Source of the DNA: Vreelandella sp031769195
GTDB lineage: Bacteria; Pseudomonadota; Gammaproteobacteria; Pseudomonadales; Halomonadaceae
Assembly: GCF_031769195.1 (NCBI RefSeq)
Contig: NZ_JAVHNP010000001.1
Coordinates: 434,001-498,000 of the forward strand
DNA length: 64,000 nucleotides
Direction of reading: 5' to 3'
Under the pieces are notes generated by a model that worked only from the letters and a program-made list of their open reading frames with translations, did no database searches and was not told the DNA's origin. The translations under genes and the position numbers were made by a program. This document shows, piece by piece, positions 1 through 8,223 of the stretch (positions are counted from its first letter, which is position 1; the number at the start of each line of letters is the position of its first letter).

Positions 1-1
1 T

Positions 2-265
2 GCGGTTTCACAAATGGACGCCGCCACACAAGAAAACGTCTCGCTTGTGGAAGAAACCAGTACAGCCTCTGCTTCACTCCAGGATGAAGCCTCTCGTTTA
101 GCCGAGCTAGTCAATGAGTTTAAGCTAAAACGCATTGCTCAGCTTCAACAAGCCAGCCAGATACCACTGGCTGTGCAACAAACATTTAAAACTGCGTACG
201 CCTCGCCTTTAGCTGCCGCAGCCCCCTCACGGCTGGCGGCGACTCCCGAGTGGGAAGCGTTTTAA
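2..265 (+). CDS. Methyl-accepting chemotaxis protein, C-terminal fragment (cut by window edge)
   Basis: The reading frame is open from base 2, so only the last 87 codons of a chemoreceptor are present. They cover the end of the cytoplasmic signalling coiled coil (ENVSLVEETSTASASLQDEA, methylation-helix type) and a flexible tail rich in Ala, Gln and Pro. The tail ends in PEWEAF, a CheR/CheB-tethering pentapeptide of the NWETF type. The last part of the coil is almost identical to that of the next gene, so the two are probably tandem duplicates. The sensory domain lies outside the window, so the ligand cannot be judged. Confidence 0.93.
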   Translation, partial: AVSQMDAATQENVSLVEETSTASASLQDEASRLAELVNEFKLKRIAQLQQASQIPLAVQQTFKTAYASPLAAAAPSRLAATPEWEAF

Positions 266-281
266 AGCATGACTTTTTCAT

Positions 282-304
282 GGGCCAGCCTGCTGGCCCT
301 TTTT
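282..304 (+). terminator. Rho-independent terminator of the first chemoreceptor
   Basis: A perfect 8-bp GC-rich stem (GGGCCAGC / GCTGGCCC) with a very tight loop is followed directly by five T. It sits 17 bases after the stop codon. Confidence 0.85.
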
Positions 305-375
305 AATTAGTAAAGTGTCATTTGGGGCTTCAAAAGCGATGTGTAAAAAAAGTTAAAAAAAACGTTTAGCCGCTC

Positions 376-402
376 TCAATTACGCCAGCTTAGTGTCGAT
401 AA
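376..402 (+). promoter_or_regulatory. Candidate sigma-28 (FliA) flagellar-class promoter
   Basis: GTCGATAA at 395-402 matches the FliA -10 element GCCGATAA with one mismatch. TCAA lies at the expected -35 distance, 15 bases upstream. The site is about 70 bases before a chemoreceptor start, a normal place for this promoter class. The -35 match is partial. Confidence 0.6.
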
Positions 403-471
403 TGTATAAGCGAGGCTCCCCTCCTCGCTTACCATGCTCCTCACTTTTTCCTGCCTATGAGAGTAACCAAC

Positions 472-2157
472 ATGAGAAATTTATCTGTCAAACACACGTT
501 GGCAGCCGCGCAAGGGCTTATGCTTGTCGCTCTGCTGGCCATCGCAGCGACAGGTATCTTGTCAAAGCTCAGTGTAATGGAGAGCTTACGTGAACTAGAT
601 GAAGTCGCTGCTCAACAAGTGGCTTCCATCAACCGTTCTGAAGTTAACCTGATGGAGTTACGTCTACGGCTTGCCCGTTATACGGCATATACAGAGGCAG
701 GTGACAGCACGTCAGCCCAAGCATCTATTGAACAAGCCCGAGCTGCATTGGAGCGAGCAGATACGCGTTTTGCTGAGTTTACTGCCATTGAAGTTCCCCC
801 TACGGCTATACGTGCTCCGCTCATTGCCACGATTGTCAATTATTATCCACAAATGATCAGCGACACATTTCGTGAAGACTTGGCAGCGGCCAACTACGCA
901 GCACTTGTCCAACACCGGGAGCGTTTTAACACTGAATTCAGCACGTTAACTGAAGCGATTCGCGCGTTTAATACCCGCGCGCAGGACTTAGCCGCTGAAG
1001 AAATTGCTCAGGCTGAAAAAAGCCACACGTCGACCATGATCCTAAGCGGAGTATTGATCTTCCTGGCCCTGGCATTATTTATTGGGGTGCAAGTAGGCAT
1101 TAACCGCATCATCGTGCGCCCCCTTCAGCGCTCAGTGCAAGTATGTGAAAATATCGCACAAGGCGACCTGACCAGTGACATTGAGTCTCGTGGTAACAAC
1201 GAAATTGGCCGCCTTTATAGCGCTATGCGGGAGATGCAGGCCAAGCTGCAAACCATGGTGGGAACACTCTCGCAAAGCAGCACGGCGGTCGCCTCCAGTT
1301 CACGCCAGATTGCCGGCGGCAGCCAAGACCTAGCTTCTAGAACCGAGCAACAGGCAGCCGCGCTACAGCAAACCGCTGCGAGTATGGATGAGATCTCATC
1401 CATTGTTCGTCAAAATGCGGATACCGCCGCACAGGCGGAGCGCCTCACCCAAGATGCGTCTAAGAAAGCGGCCCACGGCAAGCAAGAGTCTGAGCAAACT
1501 AGCATGCTGATGCGCGAACTGGAAACCAGCTCCCAAAAAGTGAATGAAATTATCCAGGTAATCGATTCCATCGCGTTCCAAACCAACATTCTTGCTTTAA
1601 ACGCATCGGTAGAAGCAGCGCGTGCAGGTGAGCACGGTCGCGGCTTTGCCGTCGTTGCTAGCGAAGTCCGCTCGCTGGCCACCAAAACCTCTAACTCATC
1701 AAAAGAAATTCGCACGATGATTGAGGATATCGCAAGCCGGATTGCCCAGGGTGCCGACCAAGCCCTGAAAAATGGCGAAAGCATGGACGACATCAATCAG
1801 GCGATTGTTCGCGTTAACGATATGATGCAAGAGCTGGCGCTGGCGGCGAAGGAGCAAGAGTCTGGCATTAGCCAAATCAGCACCGCGATTGCAGAGATGG
1901 ATTCCGCCACTCAAGAGAACGTCTCGTTAGTCGAGGAAACCAGCACGGCCTCTGCGTCGTTACAAGATGAAGCGTCTCGCTTAGCAGAACTAGTGGCGGC
2001 CTTTCGTATTAACGCCGCTAACCGTAAGACGCTCCCACAGCAGCCATCTTCGCCCTCCTCGCCCTCCTCTAGCCACCGCCCGCCTGCGTCGTCTCGTAAC
2101 GTAAGCGTTGCGCAGCGGCAGCGCCCGGCTGCCGAGCCCGAGTGGGAAGAGTTCTAA
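472..2157 (+). CDS. Methyl-accepting chemotaxis protein (Tar-like)
   Basis: Inner-membrane chemoreceptor of 561 residues that should signal through CheW/CheA to the flagellar motor. Visible order: TM1 near residues 9-32, a periplasmic four-helix-bundle-type sensor, TM2 near 190-213, a HAMP domain, then the signalling coiled coil with the conserved hairpin tip (IDSIAFQTNILALNASVEAA; AGEHGRGFAVVA). A Ser/Pro-rich linker ends in PEWEEF, the CheR/CheB tether. I chose ATG 472 (MRNLSVKHTL) over the in-frame ATG at 457 because GAG lies at a workable distance and no ribosome-binding site precedes 457. A candidate sigma-28 promoter lies upstream. The ligand is unknown. Confidence 0.93.
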   Translation: MRNLSVKHTLAAAQGLMLVALLAIAATGILSKLSVMESLRELDEVAAQQVASINRSEVNLMELRLRLARYTAYTEAGDSTSAQASIEQARAALERADTRFAEFTAIEVPPTAIRAPLIATIVNYYPQMISDTFREDLAAANYAALVQHRERFNTEFSTLTEAIRAFNTRAQDLAAEEIAQAEKSHTSTMILSGVLIFLALALFIGVQVGINRIIVRPLQRSVQVCENIAQGDLTSDIESRGNNEIGRLYSAMREMQAKLQTMVGTLSQSSTAVASSSRQIAGGSQDLASRTEQQAAALQQTAASMDEISSIVRQNADTAAQAERLTQDASKKAAHGKQESEQTSMLMRELETSSQKVNEIIQVIDSIAFQTNILALNASVEAARAGEHGRGFAVVASEVRSLATKTSNSSKEIRTMIEDIASRIAQGADQALKNGESMDDINQAIVRVNDMMQELALAAKEQESGISQISTAIAEMDSATQENVSLVEETSTASASLQDEASRLAELVAAFRINAANRKTLPQQPSSPSSPSSSHRPPASSRNVSVAQRQRPAAEPEWEEF

Positions 2158-2199
2158 GTGCTCTCCTAACTCTTTAATCATCGAGTAGACTCGATATTC

Positions 2200-2231
2200 G
2201 CGCGGGCTAACAGTATTGTGTTAACCCGCGC
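2200..2231 (+). terminator. Stem-loop after the chemoreceptor gene
   Basis: GCGCGGG pairs with CCCGCGC and TAACA with TGTTA, separated by a 1x1 internal mismatch and closed by a six-base loop. No T-run follows, so this may be a terminator or a 3'-end stabiliser. Confidence 0.5.
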
Positions 2232-2289
2232 CGTTAGGCCTACCAGCGTTGACCCTACCTATTAGTGTGCTGGCAACAATTACGATAGG

Positions 2290-3984
2290 GTGACCGCCAA
2301 TCACGACGATGACTCGCTTGGCCCCTTTATGCCTTATCAGTGTTCACTCCTAAAACGCGTCTCTTTACGCGCTAGAATTATCGGCTTAATCACTTCATTG
2401 GTGATGGCCATTACGTTACTGCTCAGTTGGGTAGCCTCCAAGGAAGCCGCCATCCAGTTGGAGGAGCATATTGGTCATGATACCGCTGATAGCGCCTACC
2501 AAATGGTCGATAAGCTTAATCGCAGTATGGATGCGCGCATCAAAGAAGTGCAGCTACTACTGCGCACACGAGAGTTCACCGACCTTACGGACACCGCTCT
2601 AGCGCGCGCTCAGCTTGAACATCTGCAAAGTAATTACGATGTGGTGTCGTGGATTGGTATCACGGATACCAGTGGCACGGTGATCGCCTCCACGGGAGGG
2701 CTTTTACAGGGCAGCTCTATTGCTCAGCGGCCGGTCTTTATGGAGGGGCAAAATGGCCTGTGGATAGGGGATGTTCATGACGCGGTCATGCTATCGCAGC
2801 TGCTGCCGAACCCTACCGGGTTGCCTATCCAGTTTGTCGATATTGCAGCGCCTCTTCACGACGCCCAGGGAGAACTGACCGGCGTTCTCGGCGTGCACCT
2901 TAGCTGGGAGTGGGCGCTGCAAGTCAAAAACTCCATGTTTTCCCCCAAGCTGGTCGAACAACAAACGGAACTGCTGCTGCTCTCTTCGCAAGGGACGGTA
3001 ATCCTTGGCCCCAGCGAACTTCTGGGCCAACAACTTGGGTTTATTGCGCTTTCTCCCGACAGCACAATGCCTGAATGGTCGATTGAAACGTGGCCAGATG
3101 GGCAGCGCTATGTCACCGGCATGGCACGCAGCCAAGGCTTCGGTGACTTCCCTGGACTGGGTTGGGTCGCCATTAGCAGGCAACCCGTGGCAACGGCCTT
3201 TGCGCCGGTTGAGCGCCTTTATGAGATTATTTTGGGCACTGGGCTACTGGTGGCGCTGCTGTTTTCGATTATCGGTTGGGTCGTCGCTTCTCGCTTAGTC
3301 GCGCCGCTCACTCGTCTTGCCCGAGCTGCCGATGACATTCAGGCGGTCACCAATCACAGCGCCATCCCCCTGGAAACGGGTTCGCCTGAGTTTAAAAGAC
3401 TCTCTACCTCTATGCGAGATATGGTCGAGCGCCTGATTGATCAGCGCCAAACCATAAACCGCCTGGAAGATTTAGCCAATACCGACCCACTCACGGGGCT
3501 ACCCAACCGGGCTTTTCTCACCCAATACCTGCAACACACGCTGCCAGAGGCAGAGCGCCAGCAGCAGAGTGTGGTTGTACTGATATTTGATCTGGATGGT
3601 TTTAAACGGGTCAATGATGAGCTGGGCCACCATGCCGGAGATTTGCTGTTAATTGAGATAACGCAACGTCTCAAATCTACGCTGCGCAGCGGTGATGTGG
3701 TCGCACGGCTGGGCGGTGATGAGTTTGTGATGGTGCTTAAAAGCGCTTCTGATAACAGTGCGTCACTGGCCAGAGAAGTCAGCCAGCGGCTGTTGCAGCG
3801 CATATCACAACCCGTTCTTTTGCCCGGCAACCAACAGGCGCAGGTAGGTTGCAGTCTAGGCGCCGCTTGGTGGCCACAGCATGGTCACGACATAGAGCAG
3901 GTAATGCAGCTAGCCGACATCGCTCTTTACAAAGCGAAAAGTCAGGGCAAGCATCGCCTGGTTATATACGGGGAGTCGAATTAA
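2290..3984 (+). CDS. Diguanylate cyclase with periplasmic Cache-like sensor, HAMP and GGDEF
   Basis: Predicted membrane-bound enzyme making c-di-GMP from two GTP. Order: cytoplasmic start, TM1 near residues 27-46, a long periplasmic region to about 310 that resembles a double Cache sensor, TM2 near 312-335, HAMP near 335-385, then GGDEF to the end. The active-site motif GGDEF is intact (about residues 475-479). An inhibitory I-site RSGD lies exactly five residues before it, so product feedback is expected. The start is unsure: the frame opens at a GTG (2290), and ATG 2329 is an alternative. Neither has a convincing ribosome-binding site. The 3' end overlaps the convergent DUF1415 gene by 23 bases. 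Confidence 0.88.
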   Translation: MTANHDDDSLGPFMPYQCSLLKRVSLRARIIGLITSLVMAITLLLSWVASKEAAIQLEEHIGHDTADSAYQMVDKLNRSMDARIKEVQLLLRTREFTDLTDTALARAQLEHLQSNYDVVSWIGITDTSGTVIASTGGLLQGSSIAQRPVFMEGQNGLWIGDVHDAVMLSQLLPNPTGLPIQFVDIAAPLHDAQGELTGVLGVHLSWEWALQVKNSMFSPKLVEQQTELLLLSSQGTVILGPSELLGQQLGFIALSPDSTMPEWSIETWPDGQRYVTGMARSQGFGDFPGLGWVAISRQPVATAFAPVERLYEIILGTGLLVALLFSIIGWVVASRLVAPLTRLARAADDIQAVTNHSAIPLETGSPEFKRLSTSMRDMVERLIDQRQTINRLEDLANTDPLTGLPNRAFLTQYLQHTLPEAERQQQSVVVLIFDLDGFKRVNDELGHHAGDLLLIEITQRLKSTLRSGDVVARLGGDEFVMVLKSASDNSASLAREVSQRLLQRISQPVLLPGNQQAQVGCSLGAAWWPQHGHDIEQVMQLADIALYKAKSQGKHRLVIYGESN

Positions 3985-4528
3985 GGCACTCCTGCAGCTG
4001 TGCTTCAGCGGCATCGCTGCCTAACGCGGTGAGGTAGGCAATATTTCGCTCTGGGATAGCCGCGGTATCTCCATAAAATGCGATGGCTTTCTCTACGCTG
4101 GCTTCGCGAAGTAAATGCACCATGGGGTAAGGCGAGCGGTTAGAGTAATTGGCCGCATCGCCTGGCTCTGCATCGGCAAAACAGTAATCTGGGTGAAACG
4201 TCGCTAGTTGGTAAACACCTTCGTAACCCAGCTCAACGAGCAGCTGTTCGGCAAGCTCTACAACATCTAAGTAGTGGTCGAAGCTTTTAAAAAGCGTGGG
4301 AAACACCAGCAAGGTGGTTTCTGCTTCAGGGTGCTCGTTGAGCCACTCTAATTCTGCCACTAGCTCCTCAAGCGCTACATCCACCTTTTTCGAGCGCACA
4401 ACCTCAACGCGAATCGATTGGTTATCCAGCTCTCGTTTAGCAAAGGGGCAAATATTGTGCCCAACAATAAAGTTACTCACCCAAGCGAGGGTTTGCTCGA
4501 CTACCTGCTGATCTGCTGCTTGCGTCAT
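3962..4528 (-). CDS. DUF1415 family protein
   Basis: A 188-residue soluble protein whose start (AWVSNFIVGHNICPFAKRE) is the hallmark of DUF1415, a small conserved proteobacterial family of unknown function. No signal peptide or membrane segment is visible. AAGG lies five bases before the ATG. It is transcribed alone and convergently with the preceding cyclase gene, overlapping its end. I can identify the family but not a reaction. Confidence 0.85.
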   Translation of the reverse strand: MTQAADQQVVEQTLAWVSNFIVGHNICPFAKRELDNQSIRVEVVRSKKVDVALEELVAELEWLNEHPEAETTLLVFPTLFKSFDHYLDVVELAEQLLVELGYEGVYQLATFHPDYCFADAEPGDAANYSNRSPYPMVHLLREASVEKAIAFYGDTAAIPERNIAYLTALGSDAAEAQLQECLNSTPRI

Positions 4529-4618
4529 ACCCTTTTACCTACCACCTACGGCTCTTTAAAAATCGTGGCGACGGCCACGTACTAGGCGCCAGTGTACAGG
4601 CAAGCCCCCACAAATACG

Positions 4619-5287
4619 CTAGGCGTGCTGTTGATACCGGGCCAAAGCCACTTCATAAGATTTATGAATATGGTCGTCCATCAATGCTCTTGCGGCTGTC
4701 GCGTCGCGCTGAAGCGCCAGCTCTACCAATTGGTGGTGCTGGTCATCCAACTCTTGACGAATCGTGGGCATTTTCGGTCCTAAACGGCGGTAGCGATCAA
4801 ACTGGTCATGCAACTGTTCAATAAAACGCAGCAGCCATACAGAGCCACAAGGAGCCACAAGGGTACGGTGAAAGTGCGTATGCAGGCGCTCCCACTCTTC
4901 GCCTTTATCCAACGTAATATCGGCACGTTTTAAGCGATGCGCCGCCGCCAACAGATCCGCTTCCCACACCGCATCGCCATGGGCTATCGCCCTCTCCAGG
5001 GCCATTCCCTCAAGCTCTGTACGAAGGCGTGCAATGTCGTCCAGCTCTTCCCGCGACAGCTTAGGGACGCGAAAACCCCGCTGATTTTCCTGCACAAGCA
5101 GGCCATACGCCGCTAGCTTATTTAGCGCCTCGCGCAGGGGGCTCAAGCCTACTTGGTACTGCTCCTTTAGGGCGTTAATGGCGAGTTTTTCGCCTGCTTT
5201 AAAGCGGCCTCCCACTAAATCTCGACGCAACACATCATAGATGGGGCTGGAGGCGCTAGCCGCGGGGAACTGAATATGCTTGTTCAT
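4619..5287 (-). CDS. GntR family transcriptional regulator, FCD subfamily
   Basis: A 222-residue regulator with an N-terminal winged helix (IYDVLRRDLVGGRFKAGEKL, then VGLSPLREALNKLAAYGLL) and a C-terminal all-helical FCD ligand domain. The FCD domain keeps Asp/His metal-ligand positions (for example THFHRTLV and MDDHI). I chose ATG 5287, preceded by AGGA, over the longer TTG-started frame. It is divergent from the CHR/TctCBA/GGT gene set and most likely controls it, with a carboxylic acid or amino acid derivative as inducer. A perfect inverted repeat lies in the shared intergenic region. Confidence 0.9.
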   Translation of the reverse strand: MNKHIQFPAASASSPIYDVLRRDLVGGRFKAGEKLAINALKEQYQVGLSPLREALNKLAAYGLLVQENQRGFRVPKLSREELDDIARLRTELEGMALERAIAHGDAVWEADLLAAAHRLKRADITLDKGEEWERLHTHFHRTLVAPCGSVWLLRFIEQLHDQFDRYRRLGPKMPTIRQELDDQHHQLVELALQRDATAARALMDDHIHKSYEVALARYQQHA

Positions 5288-5348
5288 TCCGGAGTCCTTT
5301 TGCGTCACGTCGCAAGACTTCAATTAACGGAGATTCCATTACTAGGTG

Positions 5349-5395
5349 TTGACGCCTCTTATCAGGCTCACCTATATTCTATTTTAGACAAAATA
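5349..5395 (+). promoter_or_regulatory. Candidate sigma-70 promoter with overlapping GntR operator
   Basis: TTGACG (5349-5354) and TATATT (5373-5378) with an 18-base spacer form a plausible promoter for the CHR/TTT operon. Immediately downstream, TATTTT-AGAC-AAAATA (5380-5395) is a perfect 6-bp inverted repeat at the expected transcription start. This placement would suit repression by the divergent FCD regulator. The assignment is inferred from position. Confidence 0.5.
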
Positions 5396-5435
5396 ATCGA
5401 TTTTTTAACCTACAAACGATAAATAGAGAAATCTT

Positions 5436-5480
5436 ATGCTATTGACCGTTCTGTCTTCCCTACGGGCGCTGATCGCATGA
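5436..5480 (+). CDS. Possible 14-residue leader peptide coupled to the CHR gene
   Basis: An ATG preceded by AGAG encodes MLLTVLSSLRALIA and stops at a TGA that overlaps the ATG of the next gene (ATGA). The CHR gene has no clear ribosome-binding site of its own, so translational coupling is plausible. No homology is claimed. It could also be chance. Confidence 0.35.
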   Translation: MLLTVLSSLRALIA

Positions 5481-6034
5481 AGCAGACCGCACTCTTTTGG
5501 GCCTTTTTCCGCGTCGGCATTTTTGGCTTTGGTGGCGGACCCGCCATGATACCGCTGGTCAGAGCGGAAGTCGTGACACGCCACCAATGGCTGACGGATG
5601 AAGAGTTTGCCGACGTGTTGGCCATAGGCAACACCCTACCTGGCCCTATCGCCACCAAAATGCCCGGCTATATCGGCTACCGAGTAGCAGGCATTAGCGG
5701 CTGCGCGGCGGCGGTCATTGCCGTTATCCTGCCAATGATTGTGGCCATGATTGTGATGTTAGGCATTTTTAGCCGCTACCGCGACGTTGGATGGATTCGT
5801 GGCATGGGGCAGGCGGTCATTCCGGTGGTGATGGTGATGATGGGGCAGCTCACCTGGGACTTCTTCGACAAATCCAAGGCTGCCCTTGGCTGGCTCACCA
5901 GTGTCGCGATGGCGGTGGTAGCCGGTGCGGTCATTTACTGGCTCGGCGTACATCCTGGTTGGGTGATTGGGGCCATTTTACTAACTGCACTGCTGCGCCC
6001 TGCTCGTAAAAACAGCGCGGAGGGCACCGCATGA
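5477..6034 (+). CDS. Half-size chromate-type (CHR family) transporter, subunit 1
   Basis: A 185-residue membrane protein with the CHR signature near the start (FGFGGGPAMIPLVRAEVV) and the second conserved element (AIGNTLPGPIATKMPGYIGY). It is a short-chain CHR protein equal to half of the classical ChrA, and such halves normally work as pairs. Several hydrophobic helices fill the C-terminal half. The stop overlaps the start of the next half (ATGA), so the two are translationally coupled. The CHR name comes from the family. In this setting, beside a solute transporter and a GGT-like enzyme, the true substrate may be an organic anion rather than chromate. Confidence 0.85.
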   Translation: MKQTALFWAFFRVGIFGFGGGPAMIPLVRAEVVTRHQWLTDEEFADVLAIGNTLPGPIATKMPGYIGYRVAGISGCAAAVIAVILPMIVAMIVMLGIFSRYRDVGWIRGMGQAVIPVVMVMMGQLTWDFFDKSKAALGWLTSVAMAVVAGAVIYWLGVHPGWVIGAILLTALLRPARKNSAEGTA

Positions 6035-6561
6035 TTTATTGGGATCTCTTTCTCGCCTTTTTTATTCCTAACATTATTGGTTACGGCGGTGGCCCCGCCA
6101 TTATTCCTCTCATCGAAGCCGAAGTAGTAGGTCGCTATGGCTGGATGACGTCACAGGGCTTTGCTGAAACGCTGGCCCTGGGCAACGCACTCCCGAGCCC
6201 GATTGCAACCAAAATGGCAGGGTATGTGGGGTATGAAGTCGCAGGAGTCGGCGGCGCATTTGTTGCCGTCGCGGCTACCGTTATTCCTTCACTACTTCTT
6301 ATGCTGGGGGCGTTAGGGCTTTTATATCGCCACCGTGACTCCCCACGCGTAAAGCGTATGAGCCAATGGGTACGCCCAGTGATTGCCATGATGATGGCGT
6401 GGCTCACCCTTGGCTTTTTCATTGAAAGCATGGAGGCAAGCGGCATCATCCACACGCTGATCATTGGTGTCGTGGCAGCCATTGCTCTCGTGCGCTTTAA
6501 CACACACCCCGCCTTTGTTGTTATTGGCGCCTTGGTTTATGGAGGGCTCTTGCTCGGTTGA
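6031..6561 (+). CDS. Half-size chromate-type (CHR family) transporter, subunit 2
   Basis: A 176-residue partner of the preceding gene with the same two signatures (GYGGGPAIIPLIEAEVVGR and ALGNALPSPIATKMAGYVGY). The two halves are clearly related, as expected for a duplicated module with opposite membrane orientation. Its start overlaps the upstream stop by four bases. It is followed by a 125-base gap and then tctC on the same strand. In that gap CCGCTG/CAGCGG (6631-6649) could form a hairpin without a T-run, so continued transcription into tctC is likely but not proved. Confidence 0.85.
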   Translation: MIYWDLFLAFFIPNIIGYGGGPAIIPLIEAEVVGRYGWMTSQGFAETLALGNALPSPIATKMAGYVGYEVAGVGGAFVAVAATVIPSLLLMLGALGLLYRHRDSPRVKRMSQWVRPVIAMMMAWLTLGFFIESMEASGIIHTLIIGVVAAIALVRFNTHPAFVVIGALVYGGLLLG

Positions 6562-6686
6562 CCTGTTGTGCACTAAAGACGATTCACTGCAGACAATAAG
6601 AACCCAAAATGGGACCACGCGCTCACCCCACCGCTGCTTAACACAGCGGATCACCACACCAACTCAATCAAAAAAGGTGTATAAAA

Positions 6687-7667
6687 ATGACGCGTTCAAA
6701 ACTTGCTCTAAGTACGACCATCGCCGCCATTGGCTTGACCTCCAGCCTGGCGTTCATTTCCACTGCCCACGCGGACTATCCTGAGCAGGATATTCGTTTA
6801 ATCATCCCTTATGGGCCCGGCGGTGCCACGGATATTATTTTCCGACTGGTATCACAAGAAGCAGAACAGCACTTAGGTGCCTCAATTGTGCCGGTCAATA
6901 TGGCCGGTGCAGGCGCAACGCTTGGGTCACGTAACGTCAAAGACGCGACTCCCGATGGCTACACGCTGCTGGGCAGTCATGACACCATTGCGCTTTCAAA
7001 GCTCGCTGGCACGGTTGATTACTCCTACGACGCGTTTGAGCCGATTGCCCTACTCACACAAACTATCAATATCGCCACAACCTACGAAGGGCACCCCGTA
7101 GAGAGTGCCGCGGATATTGCCGACTACGTGCGTGAGAACCCAGGCCAAGTGCGCTTTAGCATGATTCCTAGTTCAACGGACCACTTCTTTTGGGCCCAGT
7201 TTTTCCAAGAAGCCGGTATTGATATGGCGGATGTACGCCTCGTGGGCTACCCCGACACAGGCCAACAAGTGTCTGCGTTAATGGCCAAAGAAGTCGACTT
7301 CGCCATGTTTAACCTGCCTTCTGGAGGCGCTTTTTATGAAGATGGCACCTTTAAACCCTTAGGCATCGCGCACCCTGAACGTCTGGAAAACATGCCGGAC
7401 GTTCCTACCCTGCGAGAGCAGGGCATTGAAATGGATCACTCCACCAGTCGCGGTATCTTTGCGCCCAAAGGCACGCCTCAGGAAGTACTGGATGCCGTTG
7501 CAGAGGCCTATGGCCAAGCGCTGGAAGATGAGCAAGTTCAAAGCCGAATCGAGAATGAGTTTGGCTCGGTTGTTCGCTTCCTGGCGGGCGATGACTATCA
7601 AGCGTTCTTAGAGGAAAACGAAGCAGCACTTTCAGCAGCGGCTGAAAACATCGATTTCCAAAACTAA
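6687..7667 (+). CDS. TctC-like periplasmic binding protein of a tripartite tricarboxylate transporter
   Basis: Extracytoplasmic solute receptor of the TTT family, 326 residues. It has a typical signal peptide with cleavage after AHA (about residue 29), then the family start DYPEQDIRLIIPYGPGG and the conserved Asp-bearing GGATDIIFR region. These proteins capture carboxylates and related acids and pass them to TctAB. A good AAGGTG ribosome-binding site lies seven bases before the ATG. It is the first gene of a tctC-tctB-tctA run. The ligand cannot be read from sequence, since TctC paralogues bind very different acids. Confidence 0.9.
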   Translation: MTRSKLALSTTIAAIGLTSSLAFISTAHADYPEQDIRLIIPYGPGGATDIIFRLVSQEAEQHLGASIVPVNMAGAGATLGSRNVKDATPDGYTLLGSHDTIALSKLAGTVDYSYDAFEPIALLTQTINIATTYEGHPVESAADIADYVRENPGQVRFSMIPSSTDHFFWAQFFQEAGIDMADVRLVGYPDTGQQVSALMAKEVDFAMFNLPSGGAFYEDGTFKPLGIAHPERLENMPDVPTLREQGIEMDHSTSRGIFAPKGTPQEVLDAVAEAYGQALEDEQVQSRIENEFGSVVRFLAGDDYQAFLEENEAALSAAAENIDFQN

Positions 7668-7692
7668 GCGTTTCGACGTCATTTATCGCTCA

Positions 7693-7720
7693 TGCTCCCA
7701 GGGCAACGCGCCTGGGAGCA
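7693..7720 (+). other. Intercistronic hairpin between tctC and tctB
   Basis: A perfect 10-bp inverted repeat (TGCTCCCAGG / CCTGGGAGCA) with an 8-base loop and no T-run. It sits directly after tctC and before the tctB ribosome-binding site. This is the usual place for an mRNA 3'-end stabiliser that raises receptor over permease levels. Confidence 0.6.
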
Positions 7721-7736
7721 TCTGGAGGCTACGCTA

Positions 7737-8207
7737 ATGCTAACGCTTACCAAAGACCGCGCGCTGGCACTCGCGCTGCTTTTAATGGTGGCTGTCATGT
7801 GGGTGGAGTCGGGGTCCATTCGCCCGCCGACGAGCTGGCAGCCTTATGGATCTGCCCTGTTCCCCCGCATCTTACTCGTTACGATAGGGCTGTTATCGCT
7901 CTTGATGCTGATTCGCTCCCTGTTCACCCGCGTTACTCCCGTGGCGTCTTGGCGAACGGAGATCAGCGACTGGTTTTCCCGGCGTAAAACCGTCGTGGCA
8001 CTGTTTGTATTGTTTGGGCTTTATGCCGCGCTGCTGCCCTTACTGGGCTATATCGTGGCCACCATCAGTTTTTTAGTGGCCTCTTTTGCCTTGCTGTTAG
8101 GCGTCGATACTAAGCGTAAATGGATGATTAATCTGGGCATCAGTTGCACGTTCGTGCCGCTGGTATTTGTCATTTTCCGTTACGGCTTAAACGTATGGCT
8201 GCCCTAA
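7737..8207 (+). CDS. TctB-like small membrane subunit of the TTT transporter
   Basis: A 156-residue integral membrane protein with about four hydrophobic helices (first near residues 6-24, last near 120-150). It fits TctB, the poorly conserved small subunit of tripartite tricarboxylate transporters, by size and by its position between tctC and tctA. I chose ATG 7737 because GGAGG lies eight bases upstream. The longer frame from 7692 begins inside the intercistronic hairpin. Function follows mainly from context. Confidence 0.85.
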   Translation: MLTLTKDRALALALLLMVAVMWVESGSIRPPTSWQPYGSALFPRILLVTIGLLSLLMLIRSLFTRVTPVASWRTEISDWFSRRKTVVALFVLFGLYAALLPLLGYIVATISFLVASFALLLGVDTKRKWMINLGISCTFVPLVFVIFRYGLNVWLP

Positions 8208-8223
8208 TGTTGAGGAATAACTG

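Noticed and set aside
1410..1796. A 128-residue minus-strand frame inside the chemoreceptor
   Set aside because: It is antisense to a strongly conserved signalling domain and has no recognisable motif.
6631..6649. Terminator between the CHR pair and tctC
   Set aside because: CCGCTG/CAGCGG is a short 6-bp hairpin without a T-run, so termination is not supported.
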